Under the pieces are notes generated by a model that made no database searches, was not told where the DNA came from, and saw only the letters and a list, made by a program, of their open reading frames with translations. From Macrostomum hystrix (lineage: Eukaryota > Platyhelminthes > Macrostomidae): a DNA stretch of 64,000 nucleotides. The position numbers and the translations under genes are program-made. The DNA lies in the NCBI GenBank assembly GCA_950097015.1, contig CATNEN010000005.1:5509501-5573500 (forward strand), given 5' to 3'. Below, one piece after another: positions 33,445 through 45,059 of the stretch; positions within the stretch are counted from its first letter, which is position 1, and each line of letters starts with the position of its first letter.

Positions 33445-34734
33445 ATTCTAAGAAAAGAAGATTCAATTACGAAACGTTCTAGAAATTAACTTATAGTCAT
33501 TGAATTTATTATCAATTAATAATTAGATAGGAAAAAACAATAATCTTGATCAAGACGACTTGAAATTCGCATTGAATTATTTGAAAAAATATTACTTCAA
33601 CATAAGAATTATAATATACTTAAATATATATTCTCGACCCGTCTTCGAACTTGATAATTCCCAGTCCCTTTTCATAATTTTGAGCTCTTTCGATCAATTT
33701 TCGGTTATTTCAGAGTACGATTCGGGTGTGACGAATATTTATACTCCGATTCAAACTCCCAGTTATAAAGAAGTCGAAGCGAACACGAAGTCGATTGACA
33801 ATTAATGGCGTGTAGCGGTAGCACTTAATATTAAACTGGAGCACTTTAGTTTGCCCTGGATTTTATTCCTCGCGAATACCACTCTGTTTGGTTTGGTTAT
33901 GGTTGGGTGACTATAGTTGGCAATGGCGTCTATGTTAATGGCAGTAGCAATGGAGTATATGACAAAGCGCAACTGGTGTCTATGGCGATGGCAATGGACT
34001 GGCAGAGGAGAAGATCCCGGCAGTGGGGCAGAGAGCAGAACACACAGTAGAGGGAAAACAGGCAGTGGAGGAGCGAGAATGGGGCGGGCGGCCAAATATA
34101 ACCAAACCCCGCGGAGTAGGGGTGGGAGTAGGGCTAAAGCGAAAAAACATTCACTTTCGATTAACATAATTTATGCGCGCACGCAGGATTGGCTAGAGAT
34201 GAAAAATGACAAATTGGCAAATTGGAAAAATTTGCGAACATATGGTTGTCCTCTGATGTTTACAATGAGTAGCACTGCAAGTGCGCAGTTTTTACACACG
34301 AACATAAATAAGATAGGGAGCTATTTTTAATAAATTTCCATAAGATCATTGCTTACGAAGATTGCAGAGGGAAAATGAATACAGCAATGGTTGAAAGTGA
34401 ATTATAAGCAACTATAGGGGATAATTAATAGACCGCAAAAAGTATATGTTCAACTGAGTATTATTTAATGAGTTATTCACGAATTTGAGTTTGCTTAAAC
34501 GGCCCTTTACGGGGCCACCCAAACTGGGCAGAATTACTGTCGTTAAATACGCATTGAACGCAAGTGACAACGGGCCTAGTCTAAACGCGAATATTGAAAC
34601 TTTCGCGTAGTTATTGTAAACTTGCGCAGCAGTTTAATTCCGTTCTATGCATTTAGATTTTCAACTCAGACTCCAAATTCAGATCTCAGATAAGTGAAAG
34701 AGCGCGCGCACTAAGTGAAGCAGTAGACTAGAAT
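33445..34734. other. Gene-free region
   Basis: Short frames at 33560-33805 and 33917-34330 show no domain. No repeat recognised. Confidence 0.45.
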
Positions 34735-35080
34735 TTGACATCTTGGTGCGGCCGAGCCAAGTTCGACCATCCGGGTCGCCACGAAGAGGCGACGGCCGTT
34801 GGACATGAGCTCGTCCGTTCGTCTTGCTATGTCAGTCTGACCTCCAGTGTGTTAAAAACTTTAGAGCGCGTCATCACACCCCGGCTGACTTTTCTGGTCG
34901 AATCCCGGCAGCTGGCTGGCTTGGCAAGAAGCCGGTTTTCGTCACCAGCACAGCTGCGAGGACCTAATCTTGTCTGGTTTCCCAGTCATCAGTGACGGCT
35001 TTCAAAAAAGTCCTATGCGGCGCAGCATCGTGGCTTTCCTGAACTTTAGCAAGGCCTGCGACAAGTGTTGCGAGCTCCAC
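34735..35080 (+). pseudogene. LINE reverse transcriptase fragment (jockey/CR1-like)
   Basis: YVSLTSSVLKTLERVITPRL matches the RPISLTS...KxLERxI block near the start of many non-LTR reverse transcriptases. LAGLARSRFSSPAQ and, after a frame change, RRSIVAFLNFSKACDKC match the following GFRxxRS and F-x-D-x-x-KAFD blocks. The Asp of motif A appears as Asn. Only about 110 residues remain. Confidence 0.65.
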
Positions 35081-35957
35081 CCTTAATATTGCGAGTCAAT
35101 TATATCCCCCGTGACGTCTTAAGTGCACTGTGCCCTTTTAACCAGTCCGCCGCCCAAATCCGGTTCTTTTAACGGGCTTGTGCCGGCTAGAGCCTGAGTC
35201 TTCTTCTGATTGGCTGAGGCTTCTCTCGCGTATCCTCGCCCTGCCGCGGCTCTGCGTAGCCCTGCCCCACCCCAAAGCCCTGCGTGGCTTCAGCCCTAGC
35301 CCAACCAATCAGGCGAACGACACCAAACGGTTTGTGTGACTGGGTCGGCAACTGATTGACAACCCATTTTTCTACGCCTCGTCGCTGGCGTCACCTTGCA
35401 TTGGCCTCCTCAACACTTTAATTAAAGTGTTATTTAAAGCGCAGAGCGCATTTTCCACCCATGCGTGGCGTGCTATGACGACAGAACGATTAAGAACTAT
35501 CCGAGAAACAAATGAATTTGCCTACGTCAGGCGTCGAAGCGTAGCGACTTCTCCGCAGACTTTCGATCTGCGGACATTCGATCCCTCCCGGTAAGACTTA
35601 GACTACGATTTAATCATTCTGCTGATCCTCACTCCGCTTTACCTACTATTATTATCTGTTGTCAGTGCGGTCAAAGTGGCTGTCTGCTTACCCGTGTTAT
35701 TATTTCCTGTCGGGTGGTCATCCGCTCACATGGCTGCGTACTAGTCTACTTTACGGGACAAGGAGTGTTAGTACGCTTCTTGCCTCTTGCTTTCCCAGAT
35801 CCCGAAGTCTCTGAACGCCTCGCGGTTGCTGGTCCCCTCTCAATTTTCTTTCTCCTGTGGGTAAACTCCGGGTGATCTGGTACTCGAATCCCCGTGTGTA
35901 CACTGCTCACGGCCTGCCCTGAGGCCCAGCACCAGTCGCACCCCCTGGAATACAACA
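35081..35957. other. GC-richer gene-free stretch
   Basis: CTCTGCGTAGCCCTGCCCC-type pyrimidine-rich sequence and CCAAT words near 35300. No coding evidence. Confidence 0.4.
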
Positions 35958-36149
35958 AAACGTCTGGATCCTCCTCACCCTGCTCGAGGAGGGGTACCGG
36001 ACCTTTTTATCCACCGGATCCGCTCTTTCTGTGCAATCCCGCCCGCAGATCTAGCTCCTCGGCTACAACATTCCTGTCAATTACTTCCCCCGCTTCATCG
36101 GGGTCTACATCGATCGCTCGCTCTGCTTCCATCGGCAGGTCGACAAGGT

Positions 36150-37939
36150 CCTACATGCCATCGGCAGCAGTTGTCTTTATTGATTTCCTTAAGGCTTTCG
36201 ACTCGTCGGCTCGCGGCGCGCTGCATCTCATGCTTCGTGCGTACAATGTACCGAGCAACTGACTTCCGCCATCATGGCGATGTAACAGGATACGAACGCT
36301 TCGGCGATGACGCCAGATACTGTCGGACCATTGCAGCACGTCGTCAGGCGTGCTGCAGGGTGACACTCTTGCGTCTTTTCTGTTTGTGCTGGCACTGGAC
36401 TGGGTGATAAAGACCGGCCTGCCCAACGCGGATAACGGCTTCCTGCTGAGAAGGCGCACGAGTCGGCGGCACCAGGAGAAGCGGCTTTCCGTTCTCAGCT
36501 ACGCGAATGACCTCGCGCTGCTGTCATCGATGGCCGGCGGCAGCATCGCGGGTCGGCCTCATCCGGAAGACGGTCATCTTTTCGGTGCCCTCTTACCTGC
36601 CTGCCGAGATCGACTATCGAGACACTGCCAGGGTAGCAATTAGGCTTACCCACTGTCAGCGGTTCTTGTACCTCAGTGGCCTCGTGCCGGACGCTGCCGA
36701 TTGTTATGGCTTTGAGCAACTGAAGATTTGTTGCATTGACATTTTGTTTATGGGCAAAGCCCAAAGTAAATGTATTTAGTATTTGAAAGAACTCCTCGGC
36801 TAAAGCACTAAAAGGAAAGTAAAAGGTGCACAAAATCCGAACGAAATAAAGAGCTAAGAGTGCAGTACCTACAACTTCCAAGGAGTCTAAGTTCCTTCCT
36901 TTGGGCCACGACACCGATGACCTGGCGAGGCGACGAGGACTGGCCTGGTCCGCGTTTCGCTCTGTGCGCTCTGAGACCCTAGAGTCCTAGTGCTTGGTTT
37001 CACTTGGCAACCGGGCAGCAGGGCCTAGGTATCCCAGTGTTTGAGGACCTGATACCGCTGCTGCGGCGAGAATGACGAGACAAGATGACGGATTCGATTG
37101 ATCCTGTGTCGCAGCAAGCTGGATCTCGGATGAAGGGCCACTAACAGCCGGGCTAGACCCGAAGAATGCTCGAAGAGCAATTCAAGAGGCAGCCCATGAG
37201 AGTTATCTAAAGACGCACAGAGGCAAGTTGATAAGGGCGCGTTGGGCCTCGATTGTGCCAACTGAGTGGCTGTTCCGTGAATATTTCCCAGCTGGGAAAT
37301 TCATCACGATTTAAAAGATCTTGAGTAGAACCATTCCCACCCGACAATTCATCCATCCGGGTCAAAAGGTCTTCGAGGTCCTGAAGTTTAGGCGATGTGG
37401 GCAGACGGTGGAGACCGACCTGCACGTCTTCAACGAGTGCCCCGCAACCAAACTCGTAGCGATGAGGCGGCATAATTTCTGCGATATCGTTACAAGCCAT
37501 CTTCAGGACTCTGGCTGGTCGGTTGATCAGAAGAAGCTGATCCAAGTTGACCTGGAGAAATATCGGCCTGACCTCATTGCGGTGAAACCAAGTTCAGATT
37601 ATAGACTTGGCAGTGGCTTATGAAACAAGCGTTGCGACGCTGCCAAGGAGGGAGTCTGAGAAAGAGCGAAAGTACTTTGTCAGCAAAGAGGCCGTCAGTG
37701 GTCTCTACGGCCTTGACCGTCAGGCCGACGTGCGAGCAGTAGGAATTGTAGTTGGTAGCCTCTGGACAGTGGTCAGATTGACCAAAGAAAAGTTGTGCGC
37801 TATGGACATAAAGGGGTCCAAGATTTTCAAAGCTCAGCATCGCAGCCTTTCGAGGAACAGTACGTTGCTGGAAGAAATTCCAGGCTGGATAAAAGCTATG
37901 CGGAATCTTTACCTGGGGCACGGTTTGCCTAGCGGGTAA
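36150..37939 (+). pseudogene. LINE with reverse transcriptase and restriction-like endonuclease (R2/R4 type), broken
   Basis: In order: RT motif A (VVFIDFLKAFDSSARGAL); after a frame change, GVLQGDTLASFLFVLALDW and LSVLSYANDLALLSS (YADD altered to YAND); then a YLxG-like thumb (QRFLYLSGLV); and, from 37321, the C-terminal part PTRQFIHPG, FRRCGQTVETDLHVFNECP and MRRHN. Next come YRPDLIAVKP and, one frame on, VQIIDLAVAYET and SEKERKY. The zinc-knuckle-like C-x2-C-x(n)-H-x4-C followed by RPD and a downstream D...E fits the restriction-like endonuclease of R2-superfamily LINEs, which act at preferred target sites. At least three frame breaks make it dead. 36.78-37.02 kb is poorly conserved. Confidence 0.75.
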
Positions 37940-38344
37940 GACCCTCGATTTTGGACCCTTTAATGTCTACTTGGATGCACTTGAAAGTTTCCAATGTTGG
38001 CTGTTGGCTGTCTGTTCTTTGACATGAATGAGTGGATTGGAAAAATTATGAGAAGTATTGTTTCTAAATAAGAGAAAGAAAATTCGAAAATGGTGCGAGA
38101 TACATACCATATGTGACTATATTCCGTAATTTGACATCTCGCCTTACCGAATCTCAGTAATTGCGAATTGCAAAGAAATTTAAGAATTTAACTCCAGTAA
38201 CGACATTCATTTCTTTATACTTGTACTTGCACATTATTACAACAATGGAACACATAAATAAATGCAGCCTTATTTAGCATTTCAAAGTCTAAATATTCAT
38301 GATTTCTGAGTTTTAGAAGCATACATAATTGTTTTACAACTATA

Positions 38345-39174
38345 GCTTTTTGCTAATGAATTCAGCCTATCTGCAAAACATTTCAGCCAGCCAGGGCCAG
38401 CCCATTGAGTGGAAGCCAGAATTCCCCATAGACAACTGGCTCATCCCGCAGAACTTTTTGCAAATCAATTCAGCCTATCCGCAAAACCTTTCAGCCAGTC
38501 AACTTAACGTTGTTTGTCGCAGTGGCAGTCCCCCATAGAACTCCAGTGAGAAAAGTTACGTAGGGTGCTTTCTGCCATAGACAACTTGCTTCTGCTACCC
38601 ACAAAGCCGCAAAACCTTTCATTACTCAACCTTACTCTCCATTTCTCAACCCTGCTGAGTGCGCCGGTTCATGCGTCAAGGCTGCAGTCAAGCGAACTCT
38701 GTCGGCTCCCAATATGCAGCAGGAGATTGCAAATGGGCCAGCTGCGGCAAATCTGACTCTGCATGCTTGGCGAATGCTCATTCTCAAACGGGAGGTGGAG
38801 GCTGCACTGCCGGTGATTACCAGGGAGAAATGCATGCAGTGGAGTCATCACACCACTCGCTACTACGGACGGTGCTTGAACCGCGAAGACATTCTTTTCT
38901 AATCTTGCTATAATTCATGAACTCAAGAACTTACCAATTGTTTTTATATTTTTCAATGTTGGAGCCCATGTTACATAGTTACAGAGTTACAGAGTTATTT
39001 TGTATTGGTTTGCATGCAGTTAAAAATTGGAATTGGACGAATTATATTGCAGATTGGCTGAATTGTTCTGCGGGATGAGCCAATTGTCTATGGGGAATTC
39101 TGGCTTCCACTCAATGGGCTGGCCCTGGCTGGCTGAAAGCTTTTGCAGATAGGCTGAATTCATTTGCAAAAAGC
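38345..39174 (+). mobile_element. IS630/Tc1-like non-autonomous element with terminal repeats of about 125 bp
   Basis: The left end GCTTTTTGCTAATGAATTCA is answered by an inverted right end (GCTTTTTGCAAATGAATTCA on the minus strand). The match continues through CCAGGGCCAGCCCATTGAGT and CCCCATAGACAA, in total about 125 bp. TA lies outside each end (38343-38344, 39175-39176). It carries only the last part of a transposase gene. It is related to the element at 47.3 kb by protein but not closely by terminal repeat. Confidence 0.85.
38627..38902 (+). pseudogene. IS630/Tc1-like transposase, C-terminal remnant
   Basis: An open frame begins QPYSPFLNPAECAGS, the block around the last acidic catalytic residue, and runs through NLTLHAWRMLILKREVEAAL to RYYGRCLNREDILF and a stop. 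The same tail is present at 48354-48638 (LTLHAWRMHILKREVEAAL, YYGRCLDYEDIL). The HTH region and the first two catalytic Asp are deleted. It is confined to the element at 38345-39174. Confidence 0.85.
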
Positions 39175-39263
39175 TATAATAGTTCTGTCTATGGATTTGT
39201 CTATGGAAAATCCTTAGACAGAGCTGCGTTGTCTCATAATTTCAAGGGCGCCACAAGCATGAT

Positions 39264-39341
39264 CCATAGACGAAAGTAGCGGGCACGGAATGCATTCCTG
39301 CCCGCGTCTAAATCATTCCTGCCTGGCACTTTAGTCTATGG
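39264..39341. repeat. Inverted CCATAGAC/GTCTATGG unit with nested hairpin
   Basis: A 78-bp block bounded by CCATAGAC and GTCTATGG. Inside are a hairpin, GCGGGCACGGAATG against CATTCCTGCCCGC, and a second CATTCCTGCC word. It lies about 80 bp before the second Crypton. Similar CATTCCTGCACG words flank the first Crypton. Confidence 0.6.
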
Positions 39342-39423
39342 AAAACTGAGATTTTGCTCTATTTTTTAAGAAGCCGAGAGAATTCGGAGAGAGAGAATAT
39401 AATTCAGGAGCGTTAACCTGAAA

Positions 39424-40725
39424 ATGATTAAATTGCAAAGAATTGCCACAGGCGATATTAGTGGCTTGAATAGTGCTGAATTGGATTTCATGTCCAAATT
39501 GTCCAAGTGCGCCGAGGCGACGATCGATCAGTGGGTCGGGACTGCCAATCCTGGACCTCAATGAGGTGGAGACATTTCTGACGGATCTACGGGATCCGGA
39601 AGTTTGGTATCGTGACTTGGATGTGCAAGAGCTAGAGGGCATCAACGGCTTGCGCAATCGTCCAAGTCACCATCAACCGTAGCGACTACTAAGAATCACG
39701 TTGATCGGTTCAAGAAATTTCTTCGAGAGAAAAACCTGCCTGACGACATTAGCTTATTTCATCGAGAGCATGCCATTGCGCTACTTAGACGGCTATCTTC
39801 ACCTATTGTATGTTAGTCTGCGAGCGAATCCTGCGCTTGGAACGAAGACCTATGCACCGGATACGATTCGTGGCTTTCGGGCAAGCATTCACCGATTTGT
39901 GAAGGAGACACGTGCCATTGATGTCATTGGCAACGAAGTATTCCGGCTGAGCAACGAAACCTATTCGTGTGTTCTACGCCTTAGTTGCCAGCTACGAGAG
40001 CGAACTTCGGGCGAACAGCCTGGATTCAGCGCGATCACGGATTCCGACATGGCCCTTCTGAAACAATATTTCACTCGACGGGATCCAGTGCGGCTTGAGG
40101 ATGAAGTTTTTTTAAATATCGTTTACCATTTCGGATTTCGAGGTTGTGAATGGATTAGGGATATCAAGTTGTCTTGACTGCAATTCTCTGTGGTCAATAA
40201 TGTGAGGTGCATTGACATGATCCAAACTGGTCGGGAGAAGACTATCACTGCCGAAGACCGTGGTAAGTGCAGGACAAGCAAGCAGATAAGAATGTTCAGT
40301 ATCCAAGGCCAGAATTGTCCAGTAGAAGCGGTGGACCTGTACGTGTCTAAGCTGCCACCAGGAACGGATGTTTTGTTTCCGAAGCCAATCAAGGTCAGGC
40401 CTGATTCGGCAGTATGGTATTCTCATTAGCAGGTTCTGGGAAAGAACACACTATTCGATATGATGAAGGGCATCTCAAAGCGCGCTGGTCTACAGTTCGA
40501 GTACACCAACCATTGCATTCGCGCAACAGTTGTTACTAACCTGACGGAAGCCGGACACAGTTTGCAGGAGATCAAATCTGTGACAGGTACGAGCGTACGT
40601 GCGTAGTATTTTGGTGTGTTTAATTGGCAGATTATTAAATATATTTTTTATGCGGCGACCATTTCACAGGGCATCGGAGTGACGCGGCTGTTGTTCGCTA
40701 TGTCAGCAGAATTTCTAAAAAATGA
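39424..40725 (+). pseudogene. Crypton-type tyrosine recombinase, copy 2, frameshifted
   Basis: N-terminal fragments in two frames (LDLNEVETFL, then NHVDRFKKFLREKNLPDDI). The core DNA-binding part KTYAPDTIRGFRASIHRFVK and LEDEVFLNIVYHFGFRGCEW follows, then NCPVEAVDLYVSKLPPG. Catalytic signature: NHCIRATVVTNL (H-x-x-R), VTG/HRSD across an 83-bp intron (40587-40669, GTACGA...TTCACAG), and VVRYVSRISKK with the Tyr. Same architecture as copy 1 at 17.6 kb but well diverged, so it is a separate old insertion or subfamily. At least three frame breaks. Confidence 0.8.
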
Positions 40726-41100
40726 AATAGTATCAATATAAGCTAGGCAGCCCTTCCACCGGTACAGAGCACCCTGCAGCTAAGTCAAAGCTAGGCAGCC
40801 CCTTAGTTCACATAGTAAATATATTGATTTTAGATAAACTATAGGCCTACTATGGCTAAACCATTTGCAATATGTCTAGCTATTTGGTGTCAAATATAAT
40901 TTCTTTTCTATTCTACTATTCTATAGATATGCTATTTTATAATAAGCTAGTCTTCAAACGTATTTTATAGACCTAGGACTATGGACTACTATAATATTGT
41001 CTCTAAATATAGATGCCATATTATAACATTTAAAATCATTATAGGTGCGATCCGCAAGGGAGTGAGGAGAGAGGCACGAAAGACCTGGTCGCGTCCATGC
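40726..41100. other. Gene-free spacer
   Basis: Short direct repeat AAGCTAGGCAGCCC at about 40741 and 40788. Otherwise nothing recognised. Confidence 0.5.
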
Positions 41101-41308
41101 CGCAAGGCGATAAAAGGACAAAAGAAGAAGAAGAAGGCGCACGCCGGTGGCACATGCGACCGTGGGCTGCCTCTGGGTCGAGTCTCCACGAGCCGGCCGA
41201 CTACGAGATCTGCAATGAAGAAGAGGCGGGAGAGGTACCAGGTGATGTGGTTGTCCAGCCGTCGGACAGTCCGTCGCCCTCCCAATTCCGTTCCCTATCC
41301 CGCCCTCT

Positions 41309-41539
41309 GTGCACGGGGGAGTTGCAGATAAGGTTAGGGCTGAGAATGTAGGGGAGGCTGCTCAGTATCAGGAAGTAGGTGAAGCTAGGGATCTAGAGCC
41401 GCGGCAAAGGCCGCAGAGAGTTAGACGAGAGCCTGAAAGGCTGCAAATAGATCCTAGCAAGAAATCCTACTTCATCAGAGCAATGTATGGCCTACTGAAA
41501 TGGTTATGGAGGTTTGAAGCCAATGACCTGCCCTCATGA
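41309..41539 (+). pseudogene. Retrotransposon pol C-terminal tail
   Basis: An open frame ends ...RQRPQRVRREPERLQIDP and LLKWLWRFEANDLPS, then stops just before a purine-rich tract (AAAGGTGGGAGA) and the LTR. A basic RRxPxRL tail immediately before a polypurine tract is typical of the end of pol in Gypsy and BEL elements. Only this end is present; integrase and reverse transcriptase are not upstream. It cannot be assigned to a family on this basis. Confidence 0.45.
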
Positions 41540-41554
41540 AAGGTGGGAGATTGG

Positions 41555-43828
41555 GGACGAGCGATAGAGTCGATTGTCTATCTTCACGCGAGATGCCGCG
41601 GAGAGAGGGAGGGGAGAAAAGGGGAGATGAGGAGGTTTAATTGATGCAGGGAGTGGTCCTATTGGCCTCAGGCTGGCCAGTCCCACTCGTCCCATAGGCC
41701 ACAGGCATGACTGCCGTGCCTACCCCAAGCAATGCTCGAAACCGGCGAAAAGTCTAACGGGGCGTCGGATATCCGGAATCGGACAAGACAGGGCTAGGTA
41801 GCCTACTGTCGTCAGTAGTGCGGTACGCCACTGACTCCTAGCTTTGGTAGCGGTGGTCGAAACGGCCCAGGCTCTTGTCACAGAAATGCGGAAAGGCTAT
41901 TGGCAAAGCGGAAAATGATCTCAGGTAGCGCCACCACCCAATGCGCCTACGTTGCCACCGCAGGCATTTGGGAACTTGGGTCCCCGGAGTACACAGCTCC
42001 TAGTTTATCACGCAGATCTAGACAAGCCGAAAATAGGGCATTACTGCAACTTCCGTTTTAGACTGGGGCGAGAGCCCCAGAATGGATCGAGACACGCCTC
42101 AAAGGGGATTCCTGAATTCGCGCTACAGGGGTCTAGAAAGGTGGTACTAAGAACTTGAATGAGAATCCATAGCCGGAATCCTACTTATCTCACATCAGGC
42201 ACATTCCATACATTAGACTGCAGCCTACGCATTAAGTAACTAACAAATCTGAATCCGTGTGAGTGGAGGAGATCAGATGCTGGAGAGATTAAGCAGAACA
42301 ACTGGCTGAGTGATTGCATAAGCGAAAGATTATTTGACCCTCGCTCTCACTCCTGTGGCGGCAGTCGCGAGAGGAGGGGGAATAGAAGGGGAACTCCATT
42401 GGCAAGGGAGTTTGACACGTACCCTTTGACCCGCCAGGAAGAGAGGAAAACCCGCCAAGGAATCCCCCACACCCGGCAGAGATGCACATGCTACGCTCCG
42501 CATCTGCCCGCAAATCCCTAGCTGTTTATTGCTCTCATGCGCGCTTGCAGTTGCCTTCCTGCCGCAGCCTTCAGCTCGGCCTCACCAGAGCCCACTCCCT
42601 AGAAGATTAGCCACTCATAGCTGAGAGCTGTCTAAAAGAGAAATAAATAGTAGAAAGCGACAAGGATATGATTTAAATTGTGCTTAAATTTGGCCTAAGT
42701 CGAATAATGGCTAACGTTGAACGGTTTATTAAGCCAAAAGAACCCCAATGCCCTTGCCCGCTATTATGCCGCCTAGCTAGTAGGAAAGTCCCTTAAGAGT
42801 AACAATTAAAAACCGCTACGCGGCTTACTTAGCTTGATATGCCGGTCGCGTGCTGCAGTTCTGTAGTTCTCGAGGGAGGGCAGGGCAAGATCAGCGAGGA
42901 CAGAGGAGGGGAAAGCTAATTGTGAGCTGGCAGGGGCCAACACACCAGTGGAGCGCAAGGCTCAATTCGAAGGCTCACCTAAAGAGGTGGCTTGCACTAT
43001 TCTGGGCTTATAGACAGGCAATGAGCCTGTGAGCGTTAGATGAGCTTAAAGCTCTAGGGTCTAAGCCCTAAGTGGAAGAATTTGGTCCGGAAGGGAGGTC
43101 CGGTCCTCGGGAGGGTCCGTGGACAGAAAAGTGTCCGGACGGGTTTGATTCGGGATCCCGGAGGAGAAGCATGACTGGGGGCAGCGCAGTGCGCTTCCTT
43201 TTATAGTCCTGCAGCACGCCAACCACGACATTCATCGAAATAACCCACATCCGCGCCAGCCTGTCATCGAGGAATCGGAGCGGCGATGGCCACCCCGATT
43301 ACCCAATGAACCAGCGGCGAGAAACGACAGATGCTCCTTTACGAGCAGCCGCCGGCAGTGGGCCAATAATTGTTACTCCACGGGGACAATGGGAAGCGCA
43401 GGCGCCGACCTGCCTACAGTGACATTACGAGTCATGTATCTAAGAGGAAAGGTCATATAATCGAGCTGGGCTCGGACTACACTAAAGAAGAGGGGACATG
43501 AAGAATTATTGATCACTTGAGATGCCTGAGTGATTTCCAATATCTGATCGCGGTTTGGAGGGGAATTATGACCTAAACTAGCTCATAAAATAAAGTTATG
43601 GCCCGCGATCAGTCACTCCTACGGGGGTCTAGAACAGATCCAGGGAGAGGGGATTCAACGGCTACTTAATTCACCGCCGCCCCAAACCCGGCCCTAAGAT
43701 TAATGATCTTACTTTTGTGGCCAGCTGCTAGTTGGGTCGCGATTATTGATTGCCTAAAATTTCGAAAAATTCTGCTGGCTCACATCCTCACTCGATTCTC
43801 GTAGCACACTCCACATCACTACCTACAA
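41555..43828 (+). mobile_element. Long terminal repeat, copy 1 (about 2.27 kb)
   Basis: Nearly the same sequence, with indels, recurs at 55416-57661, and its first 630 bp at 57915-58541. Shared landmarks are GGATGCAGGGAGTGGTCCTA, TTGGTAGCGGTGGTCGAA, CCGTTTTAGACTGGGG, GGCGCCGACCTGCCTACAGT and a right end ACTCCACATCA, after which the copies diverge. The left end follows a purine tract. This is the pattern of an LTR ending ...CA. ORFs inside are not conserved. It has no matching internal region next to it on the right. Confidence 0.75.
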
Positions 43829-43916
43829 TGTTTCAGTGATCTCCTCTTTCCGAAGCTTGGCTAGAAGCAGCCCAAAAAGAAACTACAACAGAATAAAGAA
43901 GATTTGGGAGAATATG

Positions 43917-44829
43917 GAAGATAAAAATAAGCTACCCGAGGAGCGTCTACCAACGCGTCCCCGTCTGATGGGAATTGTGAGGAGAGTTGATGCGCCAACA
44001 GAGGTAAGCACGCGGGTTGAGATCCTGAGGGGCCAGTTTGGCAAAAGTGCGCCCTTTCCACGGGGTCAGCGCTCGCCGAATTGGCACCATCAATTTATGC
44101 CCTCACTACCCCGTTCACAGCAGCCCGTCAAGCGCCTGGCTAGTAGAGCACCAGGACCGCCACTCAAGAAGCCCTGTAAGGCCACCCAGGCGGTGCCTAT
44201 CACCGTTGAGGTTGGCGTACAGGTAAGGAGGCCTGTATTCAGCAGCAGCAGCGGATCGGATGAAGCACAAGTAGATCCGCAGGAAGACGTGTGGGCAGCC
44301 CTGCAGGAAGGCATGCCCTCGAAGGACGAAGGTCTCTCCGATCCCGACTTTCCGAGGAACTGCCAATCGCGGAGGGGCCGGCAGCTCCACCACCACTGCC
44401 ATGGCAGCCGCCCCAGACGTCATCGTCAAGTGACGTCTCCCCGTTCTGGAGGAGGCCGGGGGTGAGGCCAGGCCGAGAAGAAGGCGAGGCGGCACCAAGC
44501 GACGCAGGCAACGGCGAGCGTAGTGGGGCCGTAGGGCGCAGGATCGAGGAGCCGGTATCCCAGGAATGGCGCAGTCGCTGGCGAGAGCGGCGCGCGGTCT
44601 GCGAGTCGAAGGATGGCCGGCGGAAGTGCACCACGGATTCGCCAACAAGGAGAGGGCAACCAGGCGTGAGATGGCCCAAGAGGCGGCGGCCAGAGCTGAG
44701 GTATTGGCCGTGGGGCCGACAACGATGCCACACCTGCTGCTAGCCAGGTACGGGCAGGCAGTAGTAGAGCTTGTAGAGGGATGGTGGCTACCGGAGGCAC
44801 TGATGCGGATGGCCCAAACCAATGAGTAG
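43917..44829 (+). pseudogene. Unrecognised acidic then Ala/Arg-rich ORF, copy A, frameshifted
   Basis: Begins MEDKNKLPEERLPTRPRLMG and continues in a basic, Pro-rich frame to VQVRRPVFSSSSGSDEAQVD and WAALQEGMPSKDEGLSD. After frame breaks it continues as ELPIAEGPAAPPPLPWQPPQ and finally ERATRREMAQEAAARAE and WWLPEALMRMAQ. The segment from VQVRRP on matches the intact ORF at 53309-54025. N-terminal sequences differ, and divergence begins at a GTACAG/GT site that resembles a splice junction. I recognise no domain. A retroelement gag-like or other mobile-element protein is a guess based on the repeated setting. Confidence 0.6.
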
Positions 44830-45059
44830 CCGGCCGGGTCAACATCACAGACTCCGGCCACGGAAGAGGGCCATTGTTTTTGTTGGTGAAGTTTTGCCTA
44901 TTGTGTTGCCATTGTTTTATTCAGCGTGCGCCATAACTCCGTAGAGTTTTTTTTGTTAAAAGCATATCCAGATCATGGATCGTGTTTGGTCGAGGCATTG
45001 TTTATTTAGTATGATTTTAGTATGATTAGTATGATTAGAATGATTATGATTTAGTATGA

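Noticed and set aside
33917-34330. 137-codon ORF with opposite-strand partner
   Set aside because: Low-complexity GGCAGTGG-rich stretch; no domain or splice support.
42289-43250. Short ORFs within the LTR copies
   Set aside because: Frames are not conserved between LTR copies 1 and 2.
44115-44861. 248-codon minus-strand ORF over ORF copy A (and a matching plus-strand ORF over copy B)
   Set aside because: High GC opens antisense frames. The sense frame is the one free of breaks in copy B and matches at protein level between copies.
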